The notes: generated from the letters alone by a model not told the origin. A stretch of 64,000 nucleotides of DNA from Marinisporobacter sp. (GCA_025210395.1 JAOARV010000036.1:1-64000); one strand, 5' to 3'; positions 25,938 to 34,982 are shown, counted from the stretch's first letter. Translations and numbers: made by a program.

Positions 25938-27386
25938 TTATACAATATTCTCAACAATTTTTTGTATATAATGAAGAATCACATTTGGAAATAATCCTAA
26001 GAAAATCGTCACTCCTGTCAATAAAACAATAGGTACCAGCATACCAGGAGGAGGGTCTAATTTTTCTACATCTTTGTTTTCTTCTCCATGGAAAAAGGCT
26101 GTCACTACAATAGGTAATAAATATGCAGCTGTAAGAAAAGCACTCACCAATAAAATAATTGGGAAAATAACCTTATTTTCAGATAATCCTCCAAGGGCTA
26201 AAAACCACTTACTTACAAAAGCATTTGTGGGAGGAATTCCTATAAGAGAAATAGATGCAATCCCAAAGCACCACATAGTTATAGGCATTTGTTTTCCTAT
26301 TCCTTTAATCTCTCCTATGTTTTTCTTATGGGTCATAAAATAAATGGCTCCTACACAGAAAAACAAGGTGATTTTTATTACTGCATGATTCACAAGATGA
26401 AGAAGTCCTCCAATCAAAGCATCTTCATTTAAAAGAATAATCCCCAGTACAATATAGCCTAATTGACTTACAGTAGAATAAGCAAGCCTCTTTTTTAAAT
26501 TTTCCTGATGTAATGCCAATAAAGAACCTAAAAGAATCGTTAGAAAAACCAATATTCCTATATAGGTATTTCCATGAATCGTTCTTATAGCATCTGCACC
26601 AAAGATAAAATAACAAACACGAACCAATACAAATATTCCAGATTTCACAACTGCCACCGCATGGAGAAGTGAACTTACAGGAGTAGGGGCAACCATTGCA
26701 GCTGGAAGCCATGAATGGAAAGGTACAATAGCAGCTTTTACCCCAAATCCAATAAACATAACTAAAAAGATGGTCAATAATAGTTTAGGATTTTCTATCA
26801 TAATATTTCCTAATACTCCTCCCTCAACAAAGTTAAGGGTATTACTAATACTAAATAGTAAAATCATCCCTAAAAGAGCTAGTGTTGCTCCTCCAAAGGA
26901 ATAAATCAAATATTTTCTTCCACTATATAAAGCTTCTTTACTTCCTGCATGAATCACTAATGGGAATGTAGCTAATGTTAATAATTCATAAAATATATAA
27001 AGGGTAAATAAATTTCCTGAAAAAGCAATCCCTAAGGTAATTCCCAATGTTAAAATGAAGAAGATAAAGAATCTTTCTTGTTTTTTTTCATGATCCATAT
27101 ATACAGAAGAATAAAAGGTTGTAAAGATCCATAAAATAGATGCCAATAAGGAAAAGAGTATTCCTAACTTATCTATTTTGAAATAAACATCTATGAATGG
27201 ATTGATCTTTAATAGATGAATCTCTCCTCCACCCATATAAAGAACACCTATTAATGCTAATAAATTTAAACTTACACCTATAATGGCATATCTATTTCTA
27301 ATATTTTTTCCTTTATACAATACCTTTGTTCCTAATATAGCCAATAAAAACGGCATAAGAATCGGAACGAGTATGAATACATTCAT
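25938..27386 (-). CDS. mrpD: MrpD-like antiporter subunit 2
   Basis: 482 residues, about 14 membrane helices, the usual MrpD/MnhD length. PFHSWLPAAMVAPTPVSSLLH with KSGIF following is the conserved TM7-TM8 region, and LYIFYELLTLATFPLVIH carries the TM5 glutamate. The second half has AYSTVSQLGYI and HLVNHAVIKITLFF. GGGAGG is 7 bp before the ATG. It follows MrpD-like subunit 1 by 11 bp. It pumps cations as part of the hetero-oligomeric complex. Confidence 0.9.
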   Translation of the reverse strand: MNVFILVPILMPFLLAILGTKVLYKGKNIRNRYAIIGVSLNLLALIGVLYMGGGEIHLLKINPFIDVYFKIDKLGILFSLLASILWIFTTFYSSVYMDHEKKQERFFIFFILTLGITLGIAFSGNLFTLYIFYELLTLATFPLVIHAGSKEALYSGRKYLIYSFGGATLALLGMILLFSISNTLNFVEGGVLGNIMIENPKLLLTIFLVMFIGFGVKAAIVPFHSWLPAAMVAPTPVSSLLHAVAVVKSGIFVLVRVCYFIFGADAIRTIHGNTYIGILVFLTILLGSLLALHQENLKKRLAYSTVSQLGYIVLGIILLNEDALIGGLLHLVNHAVIKITLFFCVGAIYFMTHKKNIGEIKGIGKQMPITMWCFGIASISLIGIPPTNAFVSKWFLALGGLSENKVIFPIILLVSAFLTAAYLLPIVVTAFFHGEENKDVEKLDPPPGMLVPIVLLTGVTIFLGLFPNVILHYIQKIVENIV

Positions 27387-27397
27387 AGTCTACCTCC

Positions 27398-28810
27398 CTA
27401 TACAATTCCTGAAGCAATAATATCCATAATTTTATGGGAAATTGCTCCCACAACAATCATTCCTACAATTAAAAGTCCTAAAGGAATCAATGTTTCCATA
27501 GTATTTTCTTTAGATTTATAAATTTTATCCTTTAGATTTTCTTCTCCAAAATATCCATTTACAACAATAGGGAAATAGTAAGCTGCATTTAATAAACTAC
27601 TAAGAAGGATTGCTACCACATAGATCATCTTCCCTGAATCAATACTGGCAAGGGATAAATACCACTTACTAATAAACCCAGGAAGTATCGGAATTCCTAC
27701 CATAGATAAAGCTCCCATTGTAAACAAGCCTAAGGTATAAGGCATTTCCTTTCCAATTCCCCTTAAATCACCCAACTTTTTCTTTCCTGTCTTTTCAATC
27801 ATCCTACCTGCTGTTAAAAACAATGTAGATTTCGTTACTGCATGCCCTATAATATGAAAAACTGCCATGGTAAGCCCTAGCTTATTTCCAAGACCTATTC
27901 CGAAAAATATATAACCCATCTGAGCAACACTTGAATAAGCAATAACTCTTTTGATCTCCTTTTGCTTAATGGCAAAGACTGAACCCATGATCATTCCAAT
28001 AGTTCCTAATATCAAAATCAAGTTGAGTATAGAAAATTCACTAATCATCTGCTCACCAAATATTCTATATAATATTTTTATAAGGAGTAAAACAGGTGAT
28101 TTTAGTACCAATGCTGAAAGAATAGCACTTGAAGAAGATGGTGCACTAGAATGGGCATCTGGAAGCCATATATGCATGGGGAACATGGCACTTTTTATTC
28201 CGATTCCTACTGTAAAAAGCCCTGCTGCAATATGAAGTGTATTTTGGTATTCTCCATAGCTTCTCATTAATTCCTCGTGTATATACGTCATATTTAGATT
28301 TCCTGTAATATCATATAAAAATGCAATTCCCATCAAAACAAGACCCGAACCTAAACTACTTAAGATTAAATATTTTAAAGTGGCTGCAATATTTTCTTTT
28401 TTACCCTTCACCACAATGATTCCGCAAGAAGCAAGAGTTGTCACTTCAATAAAAACAAAGGCATTGAATAAATCATTTGTAAATACCATTCCTAATAAAG
28501 AACCTACTAAAATATTAATGAGCAAGTAATAAAAACCTACTTTGTTTTCTTTTATTTCATTTTGAATAGTATAGACGGAATACCACAGGACAAGTGTTGC
28601 AACCCCTGTGAATAAAATGATCATCATACTTTCTACCGTTCCGATTTGAAATTCTATTCCCCAAGGTGATTCAAAGTGTCCTACCTTATAAGAAAAGCTT
28701 CCCTTTTCTAATACCCTTTTTAATGTGAAAATCCCTAACAGAAAAGAACTACTCATGGTTGCTAAACTTAAAGTCTTGACAAATTTATTTTTCTTCATCA
28801 GTGGCATCAT
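27398..28810 (-). CDS. mrpD: MrpD-like antiporter subunit 1 (apparent N-terminal frameshift)
   Basis: 470 residues from the first in-frame ATG, with MFPMHIWLPDAHSSAPSSSS, AFVFIEVTTLASCGII and AYSSVAQMGYIFFG. However, the frame stays open upstream to about 28870 and encodes a good first helix (NNFPLLIILILFISAFMMPLM) with no ATG, GTG or TTG; the only ATG with a plausible start (28850) is one base out of frame. Either one A is missing from an A-run near 28847 (sequencing or real mutation) or a rare ATT start is used. Otherwise the gene looks intact. Operon position fits MrpD. Confidence 0.85.
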   Translation of the reverse strand: MMPLMKKNKFVKTLSLATMSSSFLLGIFTLKRVLEKGSFSYKVGHFESPWGIEFQIGTVESMMIILFTGVATLVLWYSVYTIQNEIKENKVGFYYLLINILVGSLLGMVFTNDLFNAFVFIEVTTLASCGIIVVKGKKENIAATLKYLILSSLGSGLVLMGIAFLYDITGNLNMTYIHEELMRSYGEYQNTLHIAAGLFTVGIGIKSAMFPMHIWLPDAHSSAPSSSSAILSALVLKSPVLLLIKILYRIFGEQMISEFSILNLILILGTIGMIMGSVFAIKQKEIKRVIAYSSVAQMGYIFFGIGLGNKLGLTMAVFHIIGHAVTKSTLFLTAGRMIEKTGKKKLGDLRGIGKEMPYTLGLFTMGALSMVGIPILPGFISKWYLSLASIDSGKMIYVVAILLSSLLNAAYYFPIVVNGYFGEENLKDKIYKSKENTMETLIPLGLLIVGMIVVGAISHKIMDIIASGIV

Positions 28811-28871
28811 AAATGCACTAATAAAAAGAATTAATATGATCAGTAATGGAAAATTATTTGCATACGCCTTT

Positions 28872-29234
28872 CTAATCCCCCCTCATTTTCATCATTTCAT
28901 CTAATTCAACAGTTCCATATTTTTCATAAATTTTTACTGTAAGAGCAAGGGCAAAAGCAGTAACACTCACTGCTACAACAATTCCTGTAAGCATTAAAGC
29001 TGTCGGAATAGGATTGATATATCCTTCTATTCCTTTATGGACACCTGTAACAATAGGTGCTTCTTTTCCTTTTATACTTCCCTTTGCAATAAAGAATAAA
29101 AATACAGCTGTATCCATAATATTCATTCCAATAATTTTTTTAATTAAGTTATTATGGAGTAATAAAGTTACAAAGCCTACTCCAAATAAAATCATTGCTC
29201 CCGTTTCAAAATAATTTGTTAATAATTTCTCCAT
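28872..29234 (-). CDS. mrpC: MrpC/NuoK-like subunit
   Basis: About 120 residues with three membrane helices, matching MrpC, the NuoK homologue. GMNIMDTAVFLFFIA is the conserved second helix and NPIPTALMLTGIVVAVSVTAFALALTV the third. I start at the ATG one base after the mrpB stop (AAGGAG 9 bp upstream); a start six codons earlier would overlap mrpB. The end of the gene provides the GAGGGGGG that precedes the next gene. Confidence 0.9.
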   Translation of the reverse strand: MEKLLTNYFETGAMILFGVGFVTLLLHNNLIKKIIGMNIMDTAVFLFFIAKGSIKGKEAPIVTGVHKGIEGYINPIPTALMLTGIVVAVSVTAFALALTVKIYEKYGTVELDEMMKMRGD

Positions 29235-29235
29235 A

Positions 29236-29664
29236 TTATATTTCTCCTTCATAAAACAAACTGAAAAAAAAGTATACAGTCACAGATACAATCATTCCTA
29301 CTGCTATATTTAAAGGTAATAAGTATCTACCACTTAAAATATTTCCAGGCTTTCCAAGGGGGAATTGTGGTACATGCAAATCACTTCCTCCTGTAATAAA
29401 GCTATATCCTTTCAAAACACCATAAATAATCAATGCACTACATATGAGCTTTGTAAGTCTTCCATAGCTAAATTTACGTTTTGCTGCATCTTTTCCAAAT
29501 ACAATTCTATATAAAATAAAACTTGTGCCTATAATCGTCCCTCCAGCAAAGCCTCCTCCTGGAGAAAGATGTCCATGAAAAATCACGTATAATCCAAATA
29601 TCTGAATAAAAGGAATAATTATTTTGCTAATTTCTTTTAATATAGTATTATGCATATAAAGCAC
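29236..29664 (-). CDS. mrpB: MrpB-like subunit
   Basis: 142 residues, four helices. FHGHLSPGGGFAGGTIIGTS is the hallmark of MrpB/MbhF. In this operon MrpB is a separate protein, not fused to MrpA. It is followed within one base by mrpC. Part of the membrane antiporter complex. Confidence 0.92.
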   Translation of the reverse strand: MLYMHNTILKEISKIIIPFIQIFGLYVIFHGHLSPGGGFAGGTIIGTSFILYRIVFGKDAAKRKFSYGRLTKLICSALIIYGVLKGYSFITGGSDLHVPQFPLGKPGNILSGRYLLPLNIAVGMIVSVTVYFFFSLFYEGEI

Positions 29665-29677
29665 TCACTTTCTATAT

Positions 29678-29950
29678 TTACTCTTCTTTTTTTAAAACCA
29701 CCAAAACGACAATGGCTCCTGTAAACAATACAGTGGCTTCTGCAAAAGTATCAAAAGCTCTATAATCTAGTATAATTCCCGTTACAATATTTAAAGCACC
29801 TGTATCCTTTACCCCATCTTGTATATATTTTTCCATCACATAATTATTAGCTGGATTATTAGCTTCCCCAAACTTAGGAAGTTCCTGAACCCCTATGAGG
29901 AGAATCCCTATAATAATCATGGTCAAAAGTATTGCCGCTATTTTTTTCAT
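29678..29950 (-). CDS. MbhE-like subunit (C-terminal fragment of MrpA)
   Basis: 90 residues with an N-terminal helix (6-24) and a C-terminal helix (about 68-86). Between them lies NNPANNYVMEKYIQDG then TGALNIVTGIILDYRAFDT, the diagnostic stretch of MbhE and of the MrpA C-terminus. It overlaps the preceding MbhD-like gene by 4 bp (ATGA-type coupling). Such split organisation is typical of archaeal and thermophile membrane complexes. Confidence 0.9.
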   Translation of the reverse strand: MKKIAAILLTMIIIGILLIGVQELPKFGEANNPANNYVMEKYIQDGVKDTGALNIVTGIILDYRAFDTFAEATVLFTGAIVVLVVLKKEE

Positions 29951-30195
29951 TTACCCGCACCTCTTATTTTCTTCAATGTAAGAACAAATAATAAAGTAGT
30001 AATCCCCGCACCAACAGCGGCTTCCGTTATAGCCAAATCTGGTGCATTGAGTTGTTGCCAAAGAATAGCCATAATAAGGCTATACACAGTAAAAACAATA
30101 ATCGTTCCCAACAAATCCTTAATAATTGATACAGAAATGGCCGCACATATTAAAAATAAGAGCATTACAACACTGAAAATTTCCATTTTTCTCAC
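29947..30195 (-). CDS. MbhD-like subunit (DUF4040)
   Basis: 82 residues, three short helices. NAPDLAITEAAVGAGITTLLF is the conserved core of the MbhD/DUF4040 part of MrpA, related to the N-terminal part of NuoJ. Overlaps mrpG and the MbhE-like gene by 4 bp each, so translation is coupled through the series. Confidence 0.9.
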   Translation of the reverse strand: MRKMEIFSVVMLLFLICAAISVSIIKDLLGTIIVFTVYSLIMAILWQQLNAPDLAITEAAVGAGITTLLFVLTLKKIRGAGK

Positions 30196-30488
30196 TCCAT
30201 TATCTTTTTATTCTTTTCTCTCATAAAGGCTGCCTTAGATATTAAATGAGTAGCCGTTGGATTTGTAATCCAAAGAAAAGAAATAACTAATAATAACTTT
30301 AAGCTTGTAAAGTTAAGTCCACTATAAATCATTAATCCAATTAAACATAGCACCGCTCCTAATGTATCGCATTTTGCTGCACTATGGGCTCTTGTAAATA
30401 AATCAGGAAATCTTAAAATCCCTACGGTTCCTACAAAGAAGAAGAATACTCCTCCTAACATAAAAAGGGTTATTAGAATCATTCTCAC
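30192..30488 (-). CDS. mrpG: MrpG-like subunit
   Basis: 98 residues, three helices. GTVGILRFPDLFTRAHSAAK then DTLG is the MrpG/PhaG signature, and ITNPTATHLISKAA is typical of its third helix. It overlaps mrpF by 4 bp and the MbhD-like gene by 4 bp. Accessory subunit of the antiporter. Confidence 0.93.
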   Translation of the reverse strand: MRMILITLFMLGGVFFFFVGTVGILRFPDLFTRAHSAAKCDTLGAVLCLIGLMIYSGLNFTSLKLLLVISFLWITNPTATHLISKAAFMREKNKKIME

Positions 30489-30754
30489 TCCTTCTCCTCC
30501 TCCCTTTCTATAAAATTAGCAATCACAATAGATGCTACAAAGCTAATGAGTGCATACACTAGTACCACATCAAGGAAATAGCTTTCCTTTAAAATAAATG
30601 AAACAATTGAAATCAATATGATGGTCTTTGTACCGATTACATTAATTGCAACAAGGCGATCTGCCCCGCTAGGTCCTTTTAAAGCTCGAATCATACACAA
30701 TATAATGGTAAAAGATAAGAAAAGACATGAAAATATCAATAATTTTTGTATCAT
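30485..30754 (-). CDS. mrpF: MrpF-like subunit
   Basis: 89 residues, three helices. RALKGPSGADRLVAINVIGT is the MrpF/PhaF signature. Four bases separate it from mrpE and it overlaps mrpG by 4 bp. Accessory subunit of the antiporter. Confidence 0.93.
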   Translation of the reverse strand: MIQKLLIFSCLFLSFTIILCMIRALKGPSGADRLVAINVIGTKTIILISIVSFILKESYFLDVVLVYALISFVASIVIANFIEREEEKE

Positions 30755-30758
30755 CTTT

Positions 30759-31232
30759 CTACTCCTCTATTTTTAAAAGTATTTTTTCAAATTTTGAATT
30801 CAGAACATCCTCTATATACTCCTTCTTTAAACAATGCACAATCAGTTCATCCCCTTCCATGAAAACTGTAATGGTTCCAGGTGTAAGGGTAATAGAATTA
30901 GCAAGAATGGTCCTGTAAAAATCACTTTTTAGCTTTGAATGAAATCTTACAATTTCTGGTGATATATTCATTTTGGGACTGAGTATAATCTTTGCTACTT
31001 GGAAATTTGCTACCACAATTTCCTTGATCAATATGAATAAATAAGTTATGCAGCAGGATACTTTTTTGAAATTTTGAAAACATTTTCCTGAATCAGAAAT
31101 TTCTAATTCCTTGTTAAAAGCATATACCCCTAAGCAAATTATCATTCCTATCCATAACCTTTCTATATTGATAGTTTCTGCTAATATCAGCCAAAAACCT
31201 ATAAAAAATAATAATCTATAGCTTCTATTCAT
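30759..31232 (-). CDS. mrpE: MrpE-like subunit
   Basis: 157 residues, normal for MrpE. Two N-terminal helices (RLLFFIGFWLILAETINIER), a central membrane segment (ITYLFILIKEIVVANFQVAKI) and a soluble tail with ANSITLTPGTITVFMEGDELI are family features. GGAGG lies 5 bp before the chosen ATG; 16 extra upstream codons would run toward the promoter. First gene of the antiporter operon, 43 bp downstream of the sigma-54 promoter. Confidence 0.9.
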   Translation of the reverse strand: MNRSYRLLFFIGFWLILAETINIERLWIGMIICLGVYAFNKELEISDSGKCFQNFKKVSCCITYLFILIKEIVVANFQVAKIILSPKMNISPEIVRFHSKLKSDFYRTILANSITLTPGTITVFMEGDELIVHCLKKEYIEDVLNSKFEKILLKIEE

Positions 31233-31274
31233 AACATCCTCCATATTTATAGTTAATTTATTGATATCTAATAT

Positions 31275-31292
31275 ACGCAATATTTATGCCAA
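31275..31292 (-). promoter_or_regulatory. Sigma-54 (-24/-12) promoter of the Mrp operon
   Basis: Minus strand TTGGCATAAATATTGCGT matches the consensus TTGGCAC-N5-TTGC at all but one conserved position, with GG and GC 10 bp apart. It lies about 45 bp upstream of mrpE. The gene just upstream encodes a sigma-54 activator. An imperfect palindrome, TGTTCTATTTTGAAACA at 31412-31428, lies about 120 bp upstream and could be its binding site. Confidence 0.85.
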
Positions 31293-31368
31293 TACGGATC
31301 CTGTAACTATTTGAATTTTCTAAACCCCTTCATTTAACCTATACCCAACTATTATTTTTTCCAAAAAT

Positions 31369-31410
31369 AAAAAGATAGAATTGAAAAAAATCATTCAATT
31401 CTATCTTTTT
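31369..31410 (-). terminator. Terminator of the AcoR-like activator gene
   Basis: AAAAAGATAGAATTGA / TCAATTCTATCTTTTT with an AAAAAA-rich loop, between the activator gene and the Mrp promoter. It isolates the two units, which supports separate control of the antiporter operon. Confidence 0.8.
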
Positions 31411-31477
31411 GTGTTCTATTTTGAAACATTTTCTTTTGTTATCTTTTTCACAACAGTTTCATTGTAGTACACTTGTA

Positions 31478-33478
31478 TCATTTTAATACATGTTTTAAAT
31501 TATACTTTTCTATTTTCCTATATAATGTACTTCTTCCAATCCCTAAAACCTTAGAAGCTAATGCTAAATTTCCATCTACTTCTTGTATGGTTTTTGCAAT
31601 AGCCATTTTTTCAATTTCTTCTAAAGACATGAGCTGTTCTGTAATTCCAATATTCTTTGGAAGATTACTAGATTTCATATTATTAGGTAAATGTTTATAC
31701 ATAAGGATTTCTCCATCATCCACTATATTCACTACAAGTTGAATAACATTTTGCAATTCCCGCACATTTCCTGGCCAATGATAATTCATAAGCCCTCTAT
31801 AAAAGCTTTCCTGTACTCCTTTTATATTTTTTCCCATACGATGATTAAATTTTTCTATAAAATAGTCTATAAATATTTTTATATCTTCTTTTCTTTCTCT
31901 TAACGATGGTGTTTTAATCGGCATTACATTTAATCGATAAAAAAGATCTTCTCTGAAGTTTCCAAGCTCTACTTCCTTTTTTAAGTCTTTATGGGTAGCG
32001 GCAATGACTCTTACATCAGTAGGAATTACATTATGACCACCAATCCTTACGATTTGCCTTGTTTCTAATACACGAAGTAGATTAGCCTGAGTATCTAGAG
32101 GCATATCCCCTATTTCATCTAAAAAGATGGTTCCTCCATCAGCAAGCTCAAATTTACCTGGATGCCCTCCTCTTTTAGCTCCTGTAAAAGCACCTTCTAC
32201 ATATCCAAAAAGCTCACTTCCTACGAGTTCTCTCGGAATGGCTCCACAATTTAAAAATACAAAGGGATTTTTCCTTCTTGGACTTTCATTATGAATAGCT
32301 TGGGCAAAAAGCTCCTTTCCCGTACCACTTTCTCCTAATAATAATATGGTTGCATTGGTATTTGCAGCTAAAGTAGCTAATCTTATAGCCTCCTTTATTT
32401 GCTTACTATTTCCTAATATATCTTCGAATCTAAATCTTGCTTCTGCACCAACGATTTTATTCACCAAGCTGTGAATCATTTTTGATTCCTTAAAGGTAAA
32501 TACCACTCCTTCTAATTCATTAGTCCCTCGATCTAGTATAGGGGTTACTGTTACAATACAAGAAATATCTTTTCCTTTTTTAGTTTTAAAATAAATTTCT
32601 TCTTCCTCATATTTTTTACCATTTTTGATTCTTCTCATGATCTTATCGTAATTCTTTTGATCTAATATGGCATGAATATTTTTCCCTAATATATCCTCTT
32701 CTTTAAGACCTAAAAACCTTCGTGCAAATAAATTAATATCCATAATCATCCCTTTATTATCTGTACAAATCAACCCTTCAGAAATGGATTCCATAATCGC
32801 ATAAAAATGCTTATTGGCTCGATCTAACTTTTTATTCGTCTTTTCTAGCTTCATTTTCTTTCCTATTGCTTGGGCTGCTGCAACAACCATCCCTAATGTA
32901 TGAGGATGAACACTCTCATTAGGTCCTGTAGCACTCAAAATCCCAATAACTGCTTCTCTTTCATCCCTTATGGGACAAGCTGAAGATGCCCAATTATGAT
33001 ATTGTTTACAATAATGCTCTGCACCCATCACTTGAATAGGCTGTCCAATCTCAAGGGCTGTCCCTATAGCATTAGTTCCGATAATAGATTCCTTTACATT
33101 GCATCCTTTGTAAATGTTGAGTTTACCATATTTATCTACAAGCCCCCTATCTCCTATACACTCTATTACATATCCATCCTTGTCTGTAAGCCTTACAATA
33201 AAGCCTGTATTTTCAACAATTTGACGAAGACTATGCATAAAAGGCATAGCTGTTTTAATTAAAGCGATACTTTTTTTATACCTTTCTTCAAAATCTTTTT
33301 CTGATAATTCACTGCTAACGCCTTCATCCATTGGATCTACCCCATGTAGTTTGCTACGCATCCACGAATAAGCTATTATATCTCTTATTAAATCTTTTTG
33401 TATTGTCCCCTTGGTGATAAATGATTTCCATGCCTTCATAACCCCTTCGTTTTTGCTTAGTAATTTTTTTCCAAGCAA
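31478..33478 (-). CDS. Sigma-54-dependent activator, AcoR-like (GAF-PAS-AAA+-Fis)
   Basis: 666 residues. The N-terminal GAF-type region (about 60-205) has KESIIGTNAIGTALEIGQPI and SSACPIRDE, as in AcoR-type activators. PAS is at about 215-320 (CTDNKGMIMDINLFARRFLG). The AAA+ domain (about 345-575) has GESGTGKE and an intact GAFTGA. The Fis HTH is at the end (LALASKVLGIGRSTLYRKI). Start is TTG at 33478 with AGGAGG 8 bp upstream. It lies immediately upstream of, and on the same strand as, the sigma-54-dependent Mrp operon, so it is the likely activator. Its signal is unknown. Confidence 0.93.
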   Translation of the reverse strand: MLGKKLLSKNEGVMKAWKSFITKGTIQKDLIRDIIAYSWMRSKLHGVDPMDEGVSSELSEKDFEERYKKSIALIKTAMPFMHSLRQIVENTGFIVRLTDKDGYVIECIGDRGLVDKYGKLNIYKGCNVKESIIGTNAIGTALEIGQPIQVMGAEHYCKQYHNWASSACPIRDEREAVIGILSATGPNESVHPHTLGMVVAAAQAIGKKMKLEKTNKKLDRANKHFYAIMESISEGLICTDNKGMIMDINLFARRFLGLKEEDILGKNIHAILDQKNYDKIMRRIKNGKKYEEEEIYFKTKKGKDISCIVTVTPILDRGTNELEGVVFTFKESKMIHSLVNKIVGAEARFRFEDILGNSKQIKEAIRLATLAANTNATILLLGESGTGKELFAQAIHNESPRRKNPFVFLNCGAIPRELVGSELFGYVEGAFTGAKRGGHPGKFELADGGTIFLDEIGDMPLDTQANLLRVLETRQIVRIGGHNVIPTDVRVIAATHKDLKKEVELGNFREDLFYRLNVMPIKTPSLRERKEDIKIFIDYFIEKFNHRMGKNIKGVQESFYRGLMNYHWPGNVRELQNVIQLVVNIVDDGEILMYKHLPNNMKSSNLPKNIGITEQLMSLEEIEKMAIAKTIQEVDGNLALASKVLGIGRSTLYRKIEKYNLKHVLK

Positions 33479-33807
33479 AATAAATTCCTCCTAATAATCA
33501 ATATTTTTTATTTATTATATCATTCCTACAAACCCATAACTTCTCCTCATAAGAATTTTTACAAATATTTTTTCCATGTAAATATAGATTTCTCAACCTA
33601 AGCATTCATTTATGATGAATTCTCCGAACGCCTTGAAGGTGCTATTTTCCTTAAAAGAATGATACTTTATAAATCTTTTTCTTTTTCAGGAAAAAAGACC
33701 TATCTATAAATCCTTCTATACGCCCTAACATTTTTGTGATTTTTAGTGTAAAATAATAATAAGAGATGATTGAATATATAGAATTATTTAGAAACGGGGG
33801 GATTCAC
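33479..33807. other. Intergenic region between activator and HD-GYP genes
   Basis: About 330 bp between divergent genes. AT-rich; I see no terminator, riboswitch or convincing promoter. An upstream in-frame ATG of the HD-GYP gene (33766) lies here but lacks a ribosome binding site. Confidence 0.35.
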
Positions 33808-34923
33808 ATGGCTACTGAATTAAAAATAATTCAAATACCTATTACTCAGTTAGAAAAAAATATGGTTATTGCCGCAGATATCATAGACCCTCAAGGAAGA
33901 ATGCTTATAGCAAAAGAATACGAAGTAAAATCTTCTAACCGAGTCAGAGATCTATTAGATAAATACACGATTAAAAGCATTCCTGTCTATGTACATCAAA
34001 CTAACTCCTCAGACAAGGAAGTATTTCCTATTCCTGATGCTAAGGATATGTCTTTAATCAATGCATTAGATGAAGAAATCATTACTTTCAAAGAAAGTTT
34101 TTCTTCTATTAAAGAAAGGATCACTACTGATTTTCAGCATATATTAGAAGGTAAAGAGCTAAGCATCCATACACTTAAAGAACGTACAAATAACCATCTT
34201 AAAATTTTTAATTTACGAACAAATATATTTCAATTAATTGAATTTATGAGAACGATAGATCAAAGCCTTTATACCCATTGTTATCAAGTTGCTTTAACAA
34301 GCTACACCATAGGAAAATGGATGAGACTTCCTAAAAATGATTTAGAAGAATTATTTTTAGCTGCATTACTAACAGATCTAGGAAAGCTTCAATTACCTAA
34401 AGGATTATTATCTAAAAAAGATTCTTTAACCGCTACAGAAAAGATTGAAATTCAAAAACATGCCATTTATAGTTATCATCTTATAAAGCCTTATCCGAAT
34501 ATTAGTCATAAAATAAAACAAGCCGTACTCACTCACCATGAACAAATAGATGGCAAAGGCTACCCATTAAGCTTAAAAGCATTAGATATTCCTCTATATA
34601 GTAGAATTATTGCTATAGCTGATACCTACAACACATTAATAACTAAAAGCTACGGAACCTTTACCGTATTTGATGTACTAAAAATAATGGAAACATCCTA
34701 TAAAAGTGCATTAGATCTAAATATATTATATACCTTTTTAAAACATATAGGTCATTGCTTTATAGGACAAAAAATCAGATTAAGCAATGAAGAAATTGGA
34801 GAAATCGTTTTTATTCATAATAAACAGTTTAACAAACCCCTTGTGAAACTATTTTCTACTAACAAAGTTATTGATTTAAATACATACCAATCTAGTTTAA
34901 AAATCACAAGACTTGTTTTGTGA
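33808..34923 (+). CDS. HD-GYP domain protein with altered HD motif
   Basis: 371 residues from the ATG that follows GGGGGG. The C-terminal half is an HD-GYP domain, normally a cyclic-di-GMP phosphodiesterase: the first His in THCYQVALTSY, QKHAIYSYH, THHEQIDGKGYP (GYP intact) and IAIADTYNT. The defining HD motif, however, reads LLTDLGK instead of LLHDIGK, so one metal-binding His is replaced by Thr. The N-terminal ~120 residues resemble the DUF3391-like partner often found before HD-GYP. Activity may be lost or changed. It is monocistronic with its own terminator. Confidence 0.88.
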   Translation: MATELKIIQIPITQLEKNMVIAADIIDPQGRMLIAKEYEVKSSNRVRDLLDKYTIKSIPVYVHQTNSSDKEVFPIPDAKDMSLINALDEEIITFKESFSSIKERITTDFQHILEGKELSIHTLKERTNNHLKIFNLRTNIFQLIEFMRTIDQSLYTHCYQVALTSYTIGKWMRLPKNDLEELFLAALLTDLGKLQLPKGLLSKKDSLTATEKIEIQKHAIYSYHLIKPYPNISHKIKQAVLTHHEQIDGKGYPLSLKALDIPLYSRIIAIADTYNTLITKSYGTFTVFDVLKIMETSYKSALDLNILYTFLKHIGHCFIGQKIRLSNEEIGEIVFIHNKQFNKPLVKLFSTNKVIDLNTYQSSLKITRLVL

Positions 34924-34944
34924 AAATCTTCCTTTTCATTGAAA

Positions 34945-34980
34945 ACAAAAACCTGTCGTTCTTATACGACAGGTTTTTGT
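34945..34980. terminator. Bidirectional terminator
   Basis: ACAAAAACCTGTCGT / ACGACAGGTTTTTGT with a 6-nt loop between the convergent HD-GYP and uppP genes; T-runs follow on both strands. Confidence 0.88.
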
Positions 34981-34982
34981 TA

